A stretch of 64,000 nucleotides of DNA. Source: CAZEQK01 sp964514395. GTDB taxonomy: Bacteria; Bacillota; Bacilli; Tepidibacillales; Tepidibacillaceae. Shown here in pieces: positions 53,530 through 62,951 of this stretch. A model generated the notes under the pieces. It was not told the origin of the DNA and made no database searches. It saw nothing but the letters and a program-made list of their open reading frames with translations. Positions within the stretch are counted from its first letter, which is position 1. Each line of letters opens with the position of its first letter. A program made the translations under genes and the position numbers. The stretch lies in NCBI GenBank assembly GCA_964514395.1, contig CAZEQK010000002.1, positions 1 through 64,000 on the forward strand, written 5' to 3'.

Positions 53530-54693
53530 TTAGATTTGTCGAGCACCATCATCAATAGAAACTACATAAAAATCCGCTTTATACCCTATTTTCTCTTCAT
53601 ATTCCTTTCCGACTTTTTCAATAAACTCCTCTAGACTATTATTATAAACTAAACTTATGGTACATCCACCAAAACCGGCTCCCGTCATTCGCGAGCCAAT
53701 TGCACCATTCTTCCATGCAGTAGCTACTAATGTATCTAGCTCTAATCCTGTCACTTCGTAATCATCACGTAAGGAAACGTGTGATTCATTCATTAATTTA
53801 CCAAACAGCTTAATATTATTATTTCTCAAAGCCTGCACTGCTTGTATTGTTCTCTGATTTTCATTGATAGCATGTTTTGCTCGTTTTTGCAATATTTGAT
53901 TATTAATTAAAAATTTGTTCGTATGAAAATCTTCTTCAGTTAGTTCCCCTAACGAAGAAATATCTAATTTTACCTGTAATGCTTTTAATGCTGTTTCACA
54001 TTCGTTACGTCTTTCATTATATTTGGAAGCAGCTAAATCACGTCGTTTATTAGAGTTAGCAATAACAACAGAAATGTTATCCAACTTTACCGGGACATAT
54101 TCATAATGTAATGTGTTTGTATTTAATAAAATGGCGTGATCTTTTTTCCCCATTCCACTAACAAATTGATCCATAATGCCACAATTAACCCCGATAAACT
54201 CATTTTCAGATCGTTGACTAAGTTTAGCCATTTCAACCATATCGATATCTAAAGTGAATAACTCTTGTAAAAGCTTACTTGTAGCTAATTCAATCGAGGC
54301 ACTTGATGATAATCCTGCACCGTTAGGAATATCACCATAGAACAAGACTTCAAATCCTGTATTAATCCTTAAGCCTATATTTTGAAAGGTTTTTACTACA
54401 CCAACTGGATAATTTGCCCAATCCTTTTGCTGATCATATACCAAATCATTTATTGTTGCTTCAATAACACCTGTATGTTTAAAGTTTAATGAGTATAATT
54501 TGATGATCGAATCATCTCTTTTACGAGCAACCGCATAGGTACCTATATTTAAAGCACATGGAAAAACGTGTCCCCCATTATAGTCTGTATGCTCTCCAAT
54601 CAAATTAACTCGACCAGGAGCGAAAAAAGACCTTATACCCACTTTAGTTTGATACACTTTTGCAAATTCATCAGCTAAGAATTCTAAGTTCAT
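53530..54693 (-). CDS. galK: galactokinase
   Basis: A 387-residue GHMP kinase: galactose signature GRVNLIGEHTDYNGG (residues 27-41), ATP motif GDIPNGAGLSSSASIE, catalytic Asp region NCGIMDQFVSGMG, C-terminal GAGFGGCTISL. Phosphorylates alpha-galactose. First Leloir gene after the mgl transporter; 56 bp downstream of mglC. Confidence 0.96.
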   Translation of the reverse strand: MNLEFLADEFAKVYQTKVGIRSFFAPGRVNLIGEHTDYNGGHVFPCALNIGTYAVARKRDDSIIKLYSLNFKHTGVIEATINDLVYDQQKDWANYPVGVVKTFQNIGLRINTGFEVLFYGDIPNGAGLSSSASIELATSKLLQELFTLDIDMVEMAKLSQRSENEFIGVNCGIMDQFVSGMGKKDHAILLNTNTLHYEYVPVKLDNISVVIANSNKRRDLAASKYNERRNECETALKALQVKLDISSLGELTEEDFHTNKFLINNQILQKRAKHAINENQRTIQAVQALRNNNIKLFGKLMNESHVSLRDDYEVTGLELDTLVATAWKNGAIGSRMTGAGFGGCTISLVYNNSLEEFIEKVGKEYEEKIGYKADFYVVSIDDGARQI

Positions 54694-54749
54694 TATAGGA
54701 CACCTCTATATCTTAATCTGCCAAAAATATTAGAAGAGAATCGTTTTAA

Positions 54750-55790
54750 TTATTTTTTCTTAATATATTTACGTGTATCTATAGCTACAGCTATTACAAT
54801 AATTAAACCTTTAATAATATATTGAAGGTAAGGGTTAACGCCGATAAATGCTAAACCATAGTTAATGACTTGGAAAATTAATACACCTGTAACTACTCCA
54901 CCAACAGTACCAATACCTCCACTAAAAGAAACTCCTCCAACTACCACGGCAGCAATCGCATCTAATTCATACATAAATCCAGTATTATTTGTCGCACTAC
55001 CTACGCGACCAGCCTCTAAGGTTCCAGCAAATCCATATAATACTCCGGCAATTGTATAAAGGATTAATAGATTTTTTGTAATATTAATACCGGAAACAGC
55101 TGCTGCTTCTACGTTTCCTCCAATTGCATACATATTTTTACCTAAACGTGTTTTATTCCAAATAATCCAAGTGATTATAATAACAATCATTGCATAAATA
55201 ATCAGATATGGAATAATAAATCCACCAATATTAAAGCTGCCTTGTGCAAAATCCATATATCTTTCATCTAATCCACCGATAGGCTGAGCACCATAAGGAG
55301 GCCGGTCAAAATATATGGAGGTTACACCGTATGCAATAATCATCATACCTAAGGTAGCAATAAATGGTGTTACATTAAGCTTTGATACTACGAAACCATT
55401 TATAAAACCAAATAAACCGGTAATGATTGCAACTAGTGTAATTGCTAAAATAATTGGTAAAGCAGGTAAATCTGGATACATTCGATAAGCATATTCAGGA
55501 GCCTGTAATAAAGACGCAGAAATTACCGCTGAAAGACCAACCAGACGACCAGCCGATAAGTCGGTTCCCTGAGTTATAATAAGTGCACCAACACCCAACG
55601 CTATAATAATTCTTGTAGAAGCCTGAGATAATATATTACGTAAATTTGTAATAGAAACAAAGTCTGGAGATATTACAATAATAATTAGCAATAATACAAA
55701 TAATATTAAGTAGATGGCATTATTCATCATCCAAGTAAGTACATCTTTTTTTGTTATGTTTTTTATTTTTTCTGAAACAGAAGCAATCAT
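54750..55790 (-). CDS. mglC: galactose/methylgalactoside ABC permease MglC
   Basis: A 346-residue permease of the ribose/galactose class with 8-10 helices: IALGVGALIITQGTDLSAGRLVGLSAV and GGNVEAAAVSGINI are characteristic. The GTG nine bases upstream overlaps AAGGAG, so ATG 55790 is preferred. Seven-plus bases separate it from mglA; same operon. Confidence 0.93.
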   Translation of the reverse strand: MIASVSEKIKNITKKDVLTWMMNNAIYLILFVLLLIIIVISPDFVSITNLRNILSQASTRIIIALGVGALIITQGTDLSAGRLVGLSAVISASLLQAPEYAYRMYPDLPALPIILAITLVAIITGLFGFINGFVVSKLNVTPFIATLGMMIIAYGVTSIYFDRPPYGAQPIGGLDERYMDFAQGSFNIGGFIIPYLIIYAMIVIIITWIIWNKTRLGKNMYAIGGNVEAAAVSGINITKNLLILYTIAGVLYGFAGTLEAGRVGSATNNTGFMYELDAIAAVVVGGVSFSGGIGTVGGVVTGVLIFQVINYGLAFIGVNPYLQYIIKGLIIVIAVAIDTRKYIKKK

Positions 55791-55806
55791 ATTCTTCACT
55801 CCTTAA

Positions 55807-57330
55807 CTATAAAAACTTAGCTGATAATCGTAAAATTTCTTCTTGATTTGTATTTTTGGTTTCCACTATTCCTGCAACCTGTCCATTACTCATCACAAGG
55901 ATTCTATCTGTAATACCTAATAGCTCAGGCATCTCAGATGAAATCATAATGATACCCTTTTCTCTTTCTGCTAATTCTAACATTAATTGATAAATTTCAT
56001 ACTTTGCTCCAACATCAATACCACGAGTTGGTTCATCTAGCATTAGAATTTCAGGCTGTGTTAATAACCATCTACCCATAATTACCTTTTGTTGATTACC
56101 ACCGGATAAAGAGCTAATTAATGTTTTTTGAGATGGTGTTTTTACACTCATGCTATCAATAACCCATTTTGTATCTTCTTTACATTTGTTATCATCTACT
56201 AGTCCATATTTATTAAGATATGAATTTAAATTTGCAATAATTGAATTAAAATTAACATTTAAAATACCAAAGATTCCTGTAGAGCGACGCTCCTCCGTTA
56301 CAAGAGCAAACCCATTTTTAATAGCATCCTTTGGTGATTTGTTACTAATTTCTTTCCCATGTAAATAGATTCTACCTGATTTTAAATGTCTTATGCCAAA
56401 TAAAGATTCAACAACATCTGTGCGTTTTGACCCAACTAAGCCTGCGATACCAAGAATTTCTCCTTTACGCAGTTCAAAGGAAACATTATTAATTGAAGGT
56501 TGGTATGTTGCAGTTAATTCTTCAACCTTAAAGATAGTTTCTTTTGGTACATTACCTTTAGCCGGAAAACGATTGGTTAAGTCACGCCCAACCATTAAGC
56601 TGATAATCTTATCCGTGGTTAACTCATTTGCTGGTTTTGTAGCAATCCACTTCCCATCTCGCATGATTGTTACTTCATCAGAAATTTGGAGTATTTCCTC
56701 CATCTTATGAGATATATAGATAATGCTAACATTCTTTTCTTTTAAAGCCTTTATTATTTTAAATAAGTGATTAACTTCTTTTTCTGTTAATGAAGATGTT
56801 GGCTCGTCCATTACTAGGATTCTTGAATTATAGGATACAGCTTTAGCAATCTCTACCATTTGCATTTCCGAAACAGATAATTTCTCAACTTTTACGCGTG
56901 GATCTAAATGAATATCCAATTCTTCAAAAATCTTCTTTGTGTCTGCATACATTTTTTCTTCATCAATAAAAAGACTTTTTTTGGGATAACGACCTAGCCA
57001 TATATTATCCATAATATTACGTTGACGTACCTGGTTCAGTTCCTGGTGAACCATCGCTACACCATTATCTAAGGCTTGTTTAGCAGTAGTAAATTTTACT
57101 CTTTCACCATCAAGAAAAATTTCACCACTATCTTCATGATAAATACCAAATAAGCATTTCATCAACGTAGACTTCCCAGCTCCATTTTCACCCATTAAAG
57201 CATGTACAGTACCGGCCTTAACCTTCAACTGCACATTGTCTAATGCTTTAACACCAGGGAATTCTTTCGAGATATTAATCATTTCTAATAAGTAATTTGT
57301 CTTTTTTTGTTCAGTAATTGAGTTAGACAT
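55807..57330 (-). CDS. mglA: galactose/methylgalactoside ABC ATPase MglA
   Basis: A 507-residue double-cassette ATPase. First cassette: Walker A GENGAGKST, LSVSEMQMVEIAKAV, Walker B ILVMDEPTSSL. Second has the degenerate P-loop (GLVGSKRTDVVE) normal for sugar ATPases of this class, LSGGNQQK and MLDEPTRGIDVG. GGGGTG ribosome site; ATG 57330 chosen over GTG 57339. Confidence 0.94.
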   Translation of the reverse strand: MSNSITEQKKTNYLLEMINISKEFPGVKALDNVQLKVKAGTVHALMGENGAGKSTLMKCLFGIYHEDSGEIFLDGERVKFTTAKQALDNGVAMVHQELNQVRQRNIMDNIWLGRYPKKSLFIDEEKMYADTKKIFEELDIHLDPRVKVEKLSVSEMQMVEIAKAVSYNSRILVMDEPTSSLTEKEVNHLFKIIKALKEKNVSIIYISHKMEEILQISDEVTIMRDGKWIATKPANELTTDKIISLMVGRDLTNRFPAKGNVPKETIFKVEELTATYQPSINNVSFELRKGEILGIAGLVGSKRTDVVESLFGIRHLKSGRIYLHGKEISNKSPKDAIKNGFALVTEERRSTGIFGILNVNFNSIIANLNSYLNKYGLVDDNKCKEDTKWVIDSMSVKTPSQKTLISSLSGGNQQKVIMGRWLLTQPEILMLDEPTRGIDVGAKYEIYQLMLELAEREKGIIMISSEMPELLGITDRILVMSNGQVAGIVETKNTNQEEILRLSAKFL

Positions 57331-57360
57331 AGGTTTCACCCCATTCTATGTGTCATTTCT

Positions 57361-57398
57361 AATAAATAAGGATGCATGCACATGCATCCTTATTTATT
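57361..57398 (-). terminator. intra-operon terminator/attenuator between mglB and mglA
   Basis: Perfect 18-bp arms (beginning AATAAATAAGGATGCATG) with a two-base centre and AT-rich flanks. Positioned 17 bp after the binding-protein stop, likely stabilising the mglB message and reducing downstream expression. Confidence 0.8.
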
Positions 57399-57414
57399 AT
57401 CATATTTTGTATTA

Positions 57415-58446
57415 TTACTTATAAGCTTCTTCAGCAAAAGCAATATTTTCTTTTGTTATTCCAACATATGGTACACGGACAGCTTTTTTATCATCAAACT
57501 TCCAATCAGTTCCAGCTAATGGATCTTTACCAGAAGCAACATTTAAAGCTAAATCTAATGTAGCTTTACCTTGATTCTTAGCATCATTCAATACAGTACC
57601 AACCATTAATCCAGCTTTAATTTTTTCTAAAGCATCAGGGATAGCATCTACCCCAACAACCGGCATAAATTTCCCACCTGTAAAATAGCCGTTTGCTTTA
57701 AGTGAAGAAATTGCTCCTAATGCCATTGCATCGTTGTTAGCAATAACGAATTCTATCTTATCACCATGTTTTGCTAACCATGCATCCATTAACTCTTTAC
57801 CTTTTACAGAATCCCACATACCTGTTTGAAGCTCTAACTCTTCAACTTCAATACCTGAAGCTTTTATTTCATCAATTGAGTATTTCGTACGTGCTTCAGC
57901 ATCAGGGTGTCCTGGTTCACCTTTTAATAATACATATTGAATCTTTCCATCTCCATTTTTATCCCATGTAGGGTTTGCTTTCCAAGCATCTGTAATTAAT
58001 TTTCCTTGGATGATTCCAGATTCTGAAGATGTAGTTCCAACATACCATGTTTTATCATAGCTTGTTAAAACACTTGCATCAGGCTCTTTATTAAAGAATA
58101 CTACTGGTAAGTTTTCTACCTTTGCTTTCGCAATAATTGTAGGTGCAGCTTGAGGGTCAACTAAGTTGATTGCTATAGCTTTAACACCTTTTGCAATCAT
58201 CATATCTACTTGCTCGTTTTGAGTTGCTTGGTTATTCTGTGAATCGTTTAAGATTAATTCCGCTTTATCCTTTGCACTTGTTTCAATAGCACGACGTACA
58301 AATGACATGAAGTTATCATCAAACTTGTAAATAGTTACTCCGATTTTTGGTACTTCTGTAGATGAAGTTTTTGTTTCTTTTGTACCACATGCTGTTACTG
58401 TTAATACTAAAGATAATACCAATAGTAATGCAAAAATCTTTTTCAT
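57415..58446 (-). CDS. mglB: galactose-binding lipoprotein MglB
   Basis: A 343-residue sugar-binding protein of the periplasmic-binding-protein type 1 family. Lipobox VTAC (Cys about 20), then PKIGVTIYKFDDNFMSFVRRAIE (the aromatic galactose-binding site region), FFNKEPDASVL, VIANNDAMALGAISSLKANG, VPYVGITKENIAFAEEAYK. Close to the MglB pattern. First gene of the long galactose operon, behind a cre-like site. Confidence 0.94.
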   Translation of the reverse strand: MKKIFALLLVLSLVLTVTACGTKETKTSSTEVPKIGVTIYKFDDNFMSFVRRAIETSAKDKAELILNDSQNNQATQNEQVDMMIAKGVKAIAINLVDPQAAPTIIAKAKVENLPVVFFNKEPDASVLTSYDKTWYVGTTSSESGIIQGKLITDAWKANPTWDKNGDGKIQYVLLKGEPGHPDAEARTKYSIDEIKASGIEVEELELQTGMWDSVKGKELMDAWLAKHGDKIEFVIANNDAMALGAISSLKANGYFTGGKFMPVVGVDAIPDALEKIKAGLMVGTVLNDAKNQGKATLDLALNVASGKDPLAGTDWKFDDKKAVRVPYVGITKENIAFAEEAYK

Positions 58447-58825
58447 TAATTTTCCCCCTTATTTTTGAAAAGCTTTTATGTAAAGCGTTTTCATTTCTAA
58501 TTGAATTTTACTAAATATTTAGTTAAGATGTCAATAAAAAAATCAGAATGTTTTATTTTCCATAACCCATTTTAAAGATAAATCATTTTTTAAATATAGT
58601 TATATACTAAATGGACATCGATAAACTATCACACAATTAATTGGTTTAAAAGTTATGGAAGGTACTAACACTTACTGTGCAATTAAAACTAAGTCATTCA
58701 TCATCATTACAGTCATAAGATTAAAGATATAAATTTTAGAGAAATGGATACTTATCGGTTTATTGAACATTTGCTAAATATTTAGTAATTGTTTACTTCA
58801 TAAGTTTATTTATAATATTAATTAA
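58447..58825. promoter_or_regulatory. control region of the galactose operon
   Basis: A 379-bp gap. Minus strand TGAAAACGCTTTACA (58479-58493) matches the left part of a cre/LacI site perfectly, with one extra base on the right. AAAAGCTTTT (58468-58477) is adjacent. Two identical palindromes CTAAATATTTAG lie at 58511-58522 and 58774-58785, 263 bp apart, and could be paired operators for looping. Remaining sequence is AT-rich without recognised genes. Confidence 0.6.
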
Positions 58826-59150
58826 GTGACCATTTCGAAAGAAATCACTCACGCAAATGCTAAGGTTGCAATAGTAACAGGAGCTAGCAGAGGTCTAGGA
58901 AAGGAAGCATCATTATTATTAGCTAGCAAAGGATATAAAGTAGTTATTACCGCCTAAAACAAAACAAGAGTTAGATAATTTAGTAGATGAAATTCATCAA
59001 CAGGAAGGCGAAGCCATAGCAGTAACTTGTGATGTTTCTAAAGAAGATGGTGTAGAAAAGCTTATTTCCACAACCATTGATACATACGGAACTATCCATG
59101 TACTAATCAATGATGAATCCAAACTTAAGGATTACTCCCTTTCAAATTAA
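58826..59150 (+). pseudogene. short-chain dehydrogenase remnant
   Basis: GTG 58826 reads THANAKVAIVTGASRGLGKE and SKGYKVVIT before a stop near 58957. A one-base shift continues as KTKQELDNLVDEIHQQEGEA, IAVTCDVSKEDGVEKLI and TYGTIHVLIN, then ends at 59148. The first 110 residues of an SDR are recognisable (TGASRGLG, CDVS, LIN for LVNNA); the catalytic half is missing. Confidence 0.8.
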
Positions 59151-59170
59151 GTTCTTTTTTTTAATCATTA

Positions 59171-60148
59171 TTATTTTTTTCTACCAGTTGCTTCATAAAT
59201 GGCATCTATCACTTGCATATTAAGGATAGCATGTTCAGGATTGTTGATACTAGGTTCATGGTTATTTAATATGCATGAGCTAAAATACTCCACTTGTGCA
59301 GTATACATATTAAAAGGTTCGAACAGTTCAATTTTATCCCCTGATTTTTTCCTAATTACAATTTTTGCTGTTCCTTTATCAGGCCTAAAGGGCAAAGGTA
59401 TGAATATGGTTCCGTCTGTTCCGACGATCTCAACGAATTGTCGATCTGCAGATTCAATAGAACAGTCGAAACGTACAAGAGTATTATTAGGAAACTTTAA
59501 TACAGCAGCTAATGACGTATCTACTAATCCATCCACAAAGTATTTTGCCAATGATCGAACTTCTTTTGGTTCACTATCTAATAGCATGCGACTGACATTT
59601 ACACAATAACAGCCAACATCATATAATGCTCCTCCACCCATTTCGGGCTCTAATCGAAAATCTTCCATATTAGAGAGGAAAAAAGAGAATTGAGCATTAA
59701 TCATAGTGATTTCACCAATTTCTTTGGATGTCAAAAGTTCCTTTACTTTTATCCATTGCGGATGAAATCGATACATAAAAGCTTCCATAAAAAAAACATG
59801 ATGTTTCTTACAAGCGTTCTTCATTTCCACTACTTGGCTGGTATTAATAGCAGCTGGTTTTTCGCATAATACATGCTTGCCTTTCTCAGCAGCTTTAATC
59901 GTCCATTCTGCATGTAAATGATTAGGCAGTGGAATATATATGGCATCTACATCAGGATCGTTGAGTAGTTCTTTATAATCCCCATAAGCATTAGGTATTT
60001 CATGCTTTATTGCAAATTCCCGCGCTTTATCTTTACTTCGACTTGCCACAGCTACCAATATTGCGTTTTTCGCTTCTTTTATTGCAGGAATTAATTGTTG
60101 TTCAGCAATACGTGCAGTTCCTAAAATCCCCCATTTAATAACTCCCAT
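59171..60148 (-). CDS. Gfo/Idh/MocA-family oxidoreductase
   Basis: A 325-residue NAD(P)-dependent sugar oxidoreductase: Rossmann start IKWGILGTARIAEQ, AVASRSKDKAREFA, the family motif GKHVLCEKPAA (residues about 90-100), then the C-terminal alpha/beta domain with YDVGCYCVN. GGTGGG lies before ATG 60148, preferred over the ATG three codons upstream. It stands upstream of the galactose operon, separated by an SDR remnant; a sugar-related role is plausible but unproved. Confidence 0.88.
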   Translation of the reverse strand: MGVIKWGILGTARIAEQQLIPAIKEAKNAILVAVASRSKDKAREFAIKHEIPNAYGDYKELLNDPDVDAIYIPLPNHLHAEWTIKAAEKGKHVLCEKPAAINTSQVVEMKNACKKHHVFFMEAFMYRFHPQWIKVKELLTSKEIGEITMINAQFSFFLSNMEDFRLEPEMGGGALYDVGCYCVNVSRMLLDSEPKEVRSLAKYFVDGLVDTSLAAVLKFPNNTLVRFDCSIESADRQFVEIVGTDGTIFIPLPFRPDKGTAKIVIRKKSGDKIELFEPFNMYTAQVEYFSSCILNNHEPSINNPEHAILNMQVIDAIYEATGRKK

Positions 60149-60544
60149 ACATCCCACCCTTTCTATATGTATTTAATTAATTGTCATTATAACATAATAG
60201 ATATCTAGTTAGATAACTGCATAAAACCCTCTATACACCCTTTATTCATCATCCTCTATGTAACCAAACTCCCGTGATTACCCCAATCTTCTTTTTCTTT
60301 TTATATAAACATGATCTCCTTTTTGCAATATAAAAAAATGGATATAGACATCGTGAATTTTATATACATGGCTAGTACCAGAAGTTGGACTAAGCTTTTT
60401 ATTTTTCTTAAAAATTAGTTGGTATACCATCCATGTTTCCTTTCTTGAGAACGTAATCAACTATTTGCTGAAATAGGATTCCTTTATGATATAATGGATA
60501 AAGTTACTGAAAATTATAATAGTTTTTTTCTGGAGATAATTTTA
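60149..60544. other. gene-free stretch, includes the leader of repeat unit 1
   Basis: From about 60364 it resembles 62952 onward (ACATGGCT..TTGGACTAAGC, then TATGATATAATGGATAAA). The -10-like TATAAT at 60490-60495 is duplicated. A 60-codon minus-strand frame here has no ribosome site and is not called. Confidence 0.5.
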
Positions 60545-60748
60545 GTGAAAAAGCCACTCAACCTATTTTTAAGATTTATCATCGTTTTTGGTTTAGTCTT
60601 TACCGTAGGAAATTTACTAGCATATTTTATATATAAAGATAGAAACGGCTCGGAAAACTATTAAACAAACCTATATTGCTGCTCTATTTATCGTACCAAT
60701 TCACCATTATATGTTAAAAAGAAGATATTCAGCGTATGTAAAAAAATA
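60364..60748 (+). repeat. duplicated unit 1 (leader plus small membrane-protein gene)
   Basis: Aligns with 62952-63356. Strongest matches: TTGGACTAAGC; the run from CTTTATGATATAATGGATAAA through CTGAAAATTATAATAG; and the coding part. The order is the same (direct repeat). Confidence 0.75.
60548..60748 (+). pseudogene. frameshifted copy of the small membrane protein
   Basis: GTG start reads MKKPLNLFLRFIIVFGLVFT VGNLLAYFIYKD and runs into a stop. Shifting one base after KD gives ETARKTIKQTYIAALFIVPI and HHYMLKRRYSAYVKK, ending at 60748. It is 70-80 percent similar by eye to the intact protein at 63114-63356. A single extra base explains the break. Confidence 0.8.
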
Positions 60749-60957
60749 ACTTTCTAAGGAAAAAAAGACTTCATCAAAAAAAAAGGTAACCGATAGTCAT
60801 TCATGCCTAAAAATAGCTAGAAATTAATACTTTTAATTACAATATAATAATAAAACGAATATACGGAGATATACCATTTTAGTAATCTTTTGATGCCACA
60901 TATTGTATGGTATTATCTAATTATTCCTAAATTTAGGATGATTATAAAAATATAAGG

Positions 60958-61854
60958 ATGGGGAAAATGAAATATGTTTATAAGACTTTGAAATTTGTGG
61001 GTAGTATTATCATCTTGTATTTATTTTTTTCTATCATTGCTGTGCTCCCAGCTATAAATTTAATGCATTTTAAAATTGGAGAGTTTGCTAAATATTACTT
61101 TCATCAAATTTATACATATACAATGAATCTATTTCATGGAAGCTTTGGGGAATATTCGTTAGGCCAATATTCAAAGGTAAGGTTTAGGGCTATTAGTGCT
61201 GACATTTTGTCGTATTTTTGGAATAGCTTTAAATTATTGGGTATTGGTTTACTATTAGGTACTTTGGTAAGTATTATTGCTGGGACATTCTTATCTGTTT
61301 ATCGAAAGTATGAGAAAGTTTTTAGTTTAATTTTAATGATCTTTAACAGTATTCCTGATTTTATATTCATTTTGATTTTACAAATGCTTGTTGTCTTTAT
61401 TAATAAGCGGTTTTTTTTTACTGGAATAAAAATATCATCATTTAGAGATGAACAAGCAATATTACTACCTATTATTGCTATGACTACTATCCCAATGGTA
61501 TTTTTCATTAAAGAAATAATGAATCATACATCTTCTATCATTACTGAAGAATATATACGTACGGCCCTTTCAAAGGGTTTGTCAAGATTAGCGATTATTA
61601 AACAGCATGTGTATAGTAATTTAATTTTGTATTTTAAAGGCGATCTAATTAAGGTGATATCCATTGCAATTGGTAACTTATTTATTATTGAGCATTTGTT
61701 TTCTATTAAAGGCATTACAAGATTCATGTTTAATATCATTCAATTCCCTGTATGGATGACATCACTCCTATTTTTAACAGTAATTTTCATTGTCATGTAT
61801 TATGGACTATTACTTATACTTTATGGGTTTAGGAGGTTATTAACAGGTGAATAA
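60958..61854 (+). CDS. oligopeptide-type ABC permease, DppB-like
   Basis: A 298-residue membrane protein with six helices: N-terminal anchor helix, extracellular loop with FHGSFGEYSLG, the core starting ILSYFWNSFKLLGIGLLLG, and the EAA loop EEYIRTALSKGLSRLAIIKQ. This is the DppB/OppB arrangement but divergent. AAGGATG-like ribosome site; ATG GGG at 60958, with ATG at 60967 an alternative. The next permease overlaps its end by 8 bp. No binding protein or ATPase is adjacent. Confidence 0.82.
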   Translation: MGKMKYVYKTLKFVGSIIILYLFFSIIAVLPAINLMHFKIGEFAKYYFHQIYTYTMNLFHGSFGEYSLGQYSKVRFRAISADILSYFWNSFKLLGIGLLLGTLVSIIAGTFLSVYRKYEKVFSLILMIFNSIPDFIFILILQMLVVFINKRFFFTGIKISSFRDEQAILLPIIAMTTIPMVFFIKEIMNHTSSIITEEYIRTALSKGLSRLAIIKQHVYSNLILYFKGDLIKVISIAIGNLFIIEHLFSIKGITRFMFNIIQFPVWMTSLLFLTVIFIVMYYGLLLILYGFRRLLTGE

Positions 61855-62746
61855 AAGGCTAGTTATTGGAATAATACTTGTTGCAATATTTATTTTTATT
61901 GCTATTTTTGGAAATTGGATAGCTCCCTATCCAATACGATATCAAGAATTAACCAAATATGTAGATGGTAAACTACAATCTCCTCCATATCCACCATCTT
62001 ATAAGCATTTATTAGGTACCGATCGATATGGATATGATGTATTAACAAAATTGTTCTTTGGAGCGAAATACACCATAATTACTGCCTTGCTCATTAGTTT
62101 TTTCCGCATTATTTTTGGAATGCCTATTGGTATTTTCATAGGAATCAAAAAAAGAAAAAAGAAAAAATCTTTAATAGCTACCGTTTGGAATGTTATTCCT
62201 TCATTTCTTATTGCTTTTGCACTGTTGTATCCTATTAATATGGTAAGGGAATCAACAGAAATATCAAAATACTTATTAGCTGTAACTGTTGCAATATTTG
62301 CTGCCATTGGCTTACCAAGTATAATTAGTAATTTTAGAGAAAGAACACAAATTTTAATGAAACGAGATTATATTTCTGCCGCAAAGATACTTGGAGCTAG
62401 TAATTTTAGAATCATGTATAAACACATTATTCCTCATATCATTGAGACTATTGTTACTATGTTCGTAACTGAAATATTATTAGTACTATCGTTATTTGGA
62501 CAATTAGGTATATTTAATCTTTTTATTGGTGGTACCATGATGACATATTGGCCAACGTCTTATTACAGTAATACATTTGAATGGGCAGGATTGATCGGTC
62601 AATTTAGAATGAGTATTTACACATCTCAATGGATTGTTTTTGCACCAATTGCTACTTTCTTTTTACTTATATTTTCATTTCAATTATTGTCTTGGGGATT
62701 AAATCAATACTACAAAGAAAAAGTACACAATTATCCATTTATTTAA
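61847..62746 (+). CDS. oligopeptide-type ABC permease, DppC-like
   Basis: A 299-residue membrane protein: N-terminal helix, APYPIRYQELTKYVDGKLQSPPYPPSYKHLLGTDRYGYDV as in DppC/OppC (HxLGTDxxGxDV), core helices and EAA loop KRDYISAAKILGASNFRIMY. GTG start after AGGAGG inside the end of the first permease gene. Forms the membrane channel with it; the missing ATPase and binding protein must be elsewhere or lost. Confidence 0.85.
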   Translation: MNKRLVIGIILVAIFIFIAIFGNWIAPYPIRYQELTKYVDGKLQSPPYPPSYKHLLGTDRYGYDVLTKLFFGAKYTIITALLISFFRIIFGMPIGIFIGIKKRKKKKSLIATVWNVIPSFLIAFALLYPINMVRESTEISKYLLAVTVAIFAAIGLPSIISNFRERTQILMKRDYISAAKILGASNFRIMYKHIIPHIIETIVTMFVTEILLVLSLFGQLGIFNLFIGGTMMTYWPTSYYSNTFEWAGLIGQFRMSIYTSQWIVFAPIATFFLLIFSFQLLSWGLNQYYKEKVHNYPFI

Positions 62747-62777
62747 ATAATAACAATTTCTTCATCTACTTCAGCCT

Positions 62778-62921
62778 ATGCAACCCCAACCAGTGTTTAT
62801 GATGGATCCATATGTGGTGCAAACGTTAAAACCCGATCATGTCGTTATTCATGTTGACGGCCGTGGAATGACCTTCTATGTATGTATTGCCCAAATTGTT
62901 TCTATCATGCCTACTGACTGA
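62778..62921 (+). pseudogene. DUF2642/YuzF-like coat-type protein with internal deletion
   Basis: A 47-codon frame: MQPQPVFMMDPYVVQTL joined directly to KPDHVVIHVDGRGMTFYVC and IAQIVSIMPTD. In YuzF/DUF2642 proteins the VVQTL and KPDHVVI parts are separated by about 20 residues (KGxxVVVxTxRGxVxGxLxD-like), so an in-frame deletion is likely. No ribosome site precedes it. Probably a remnant. Confidence 0.5.
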
Positions 62922-62951
62922 TTAGTATACTTAAAGTCAAGAACGATATAA

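Noticed and set aside
59199..59609. 136-codon plus-strand open frame
   Set aside because: Shadow of the Gfo/Idh/MocA gene, which has clear motifs on the other strand.
60278..60460. 60-codon minus-strand open frame
   Set aside because: Lies in a duplicated leader; no ribosome site and the counterpart at 62950 is not open.
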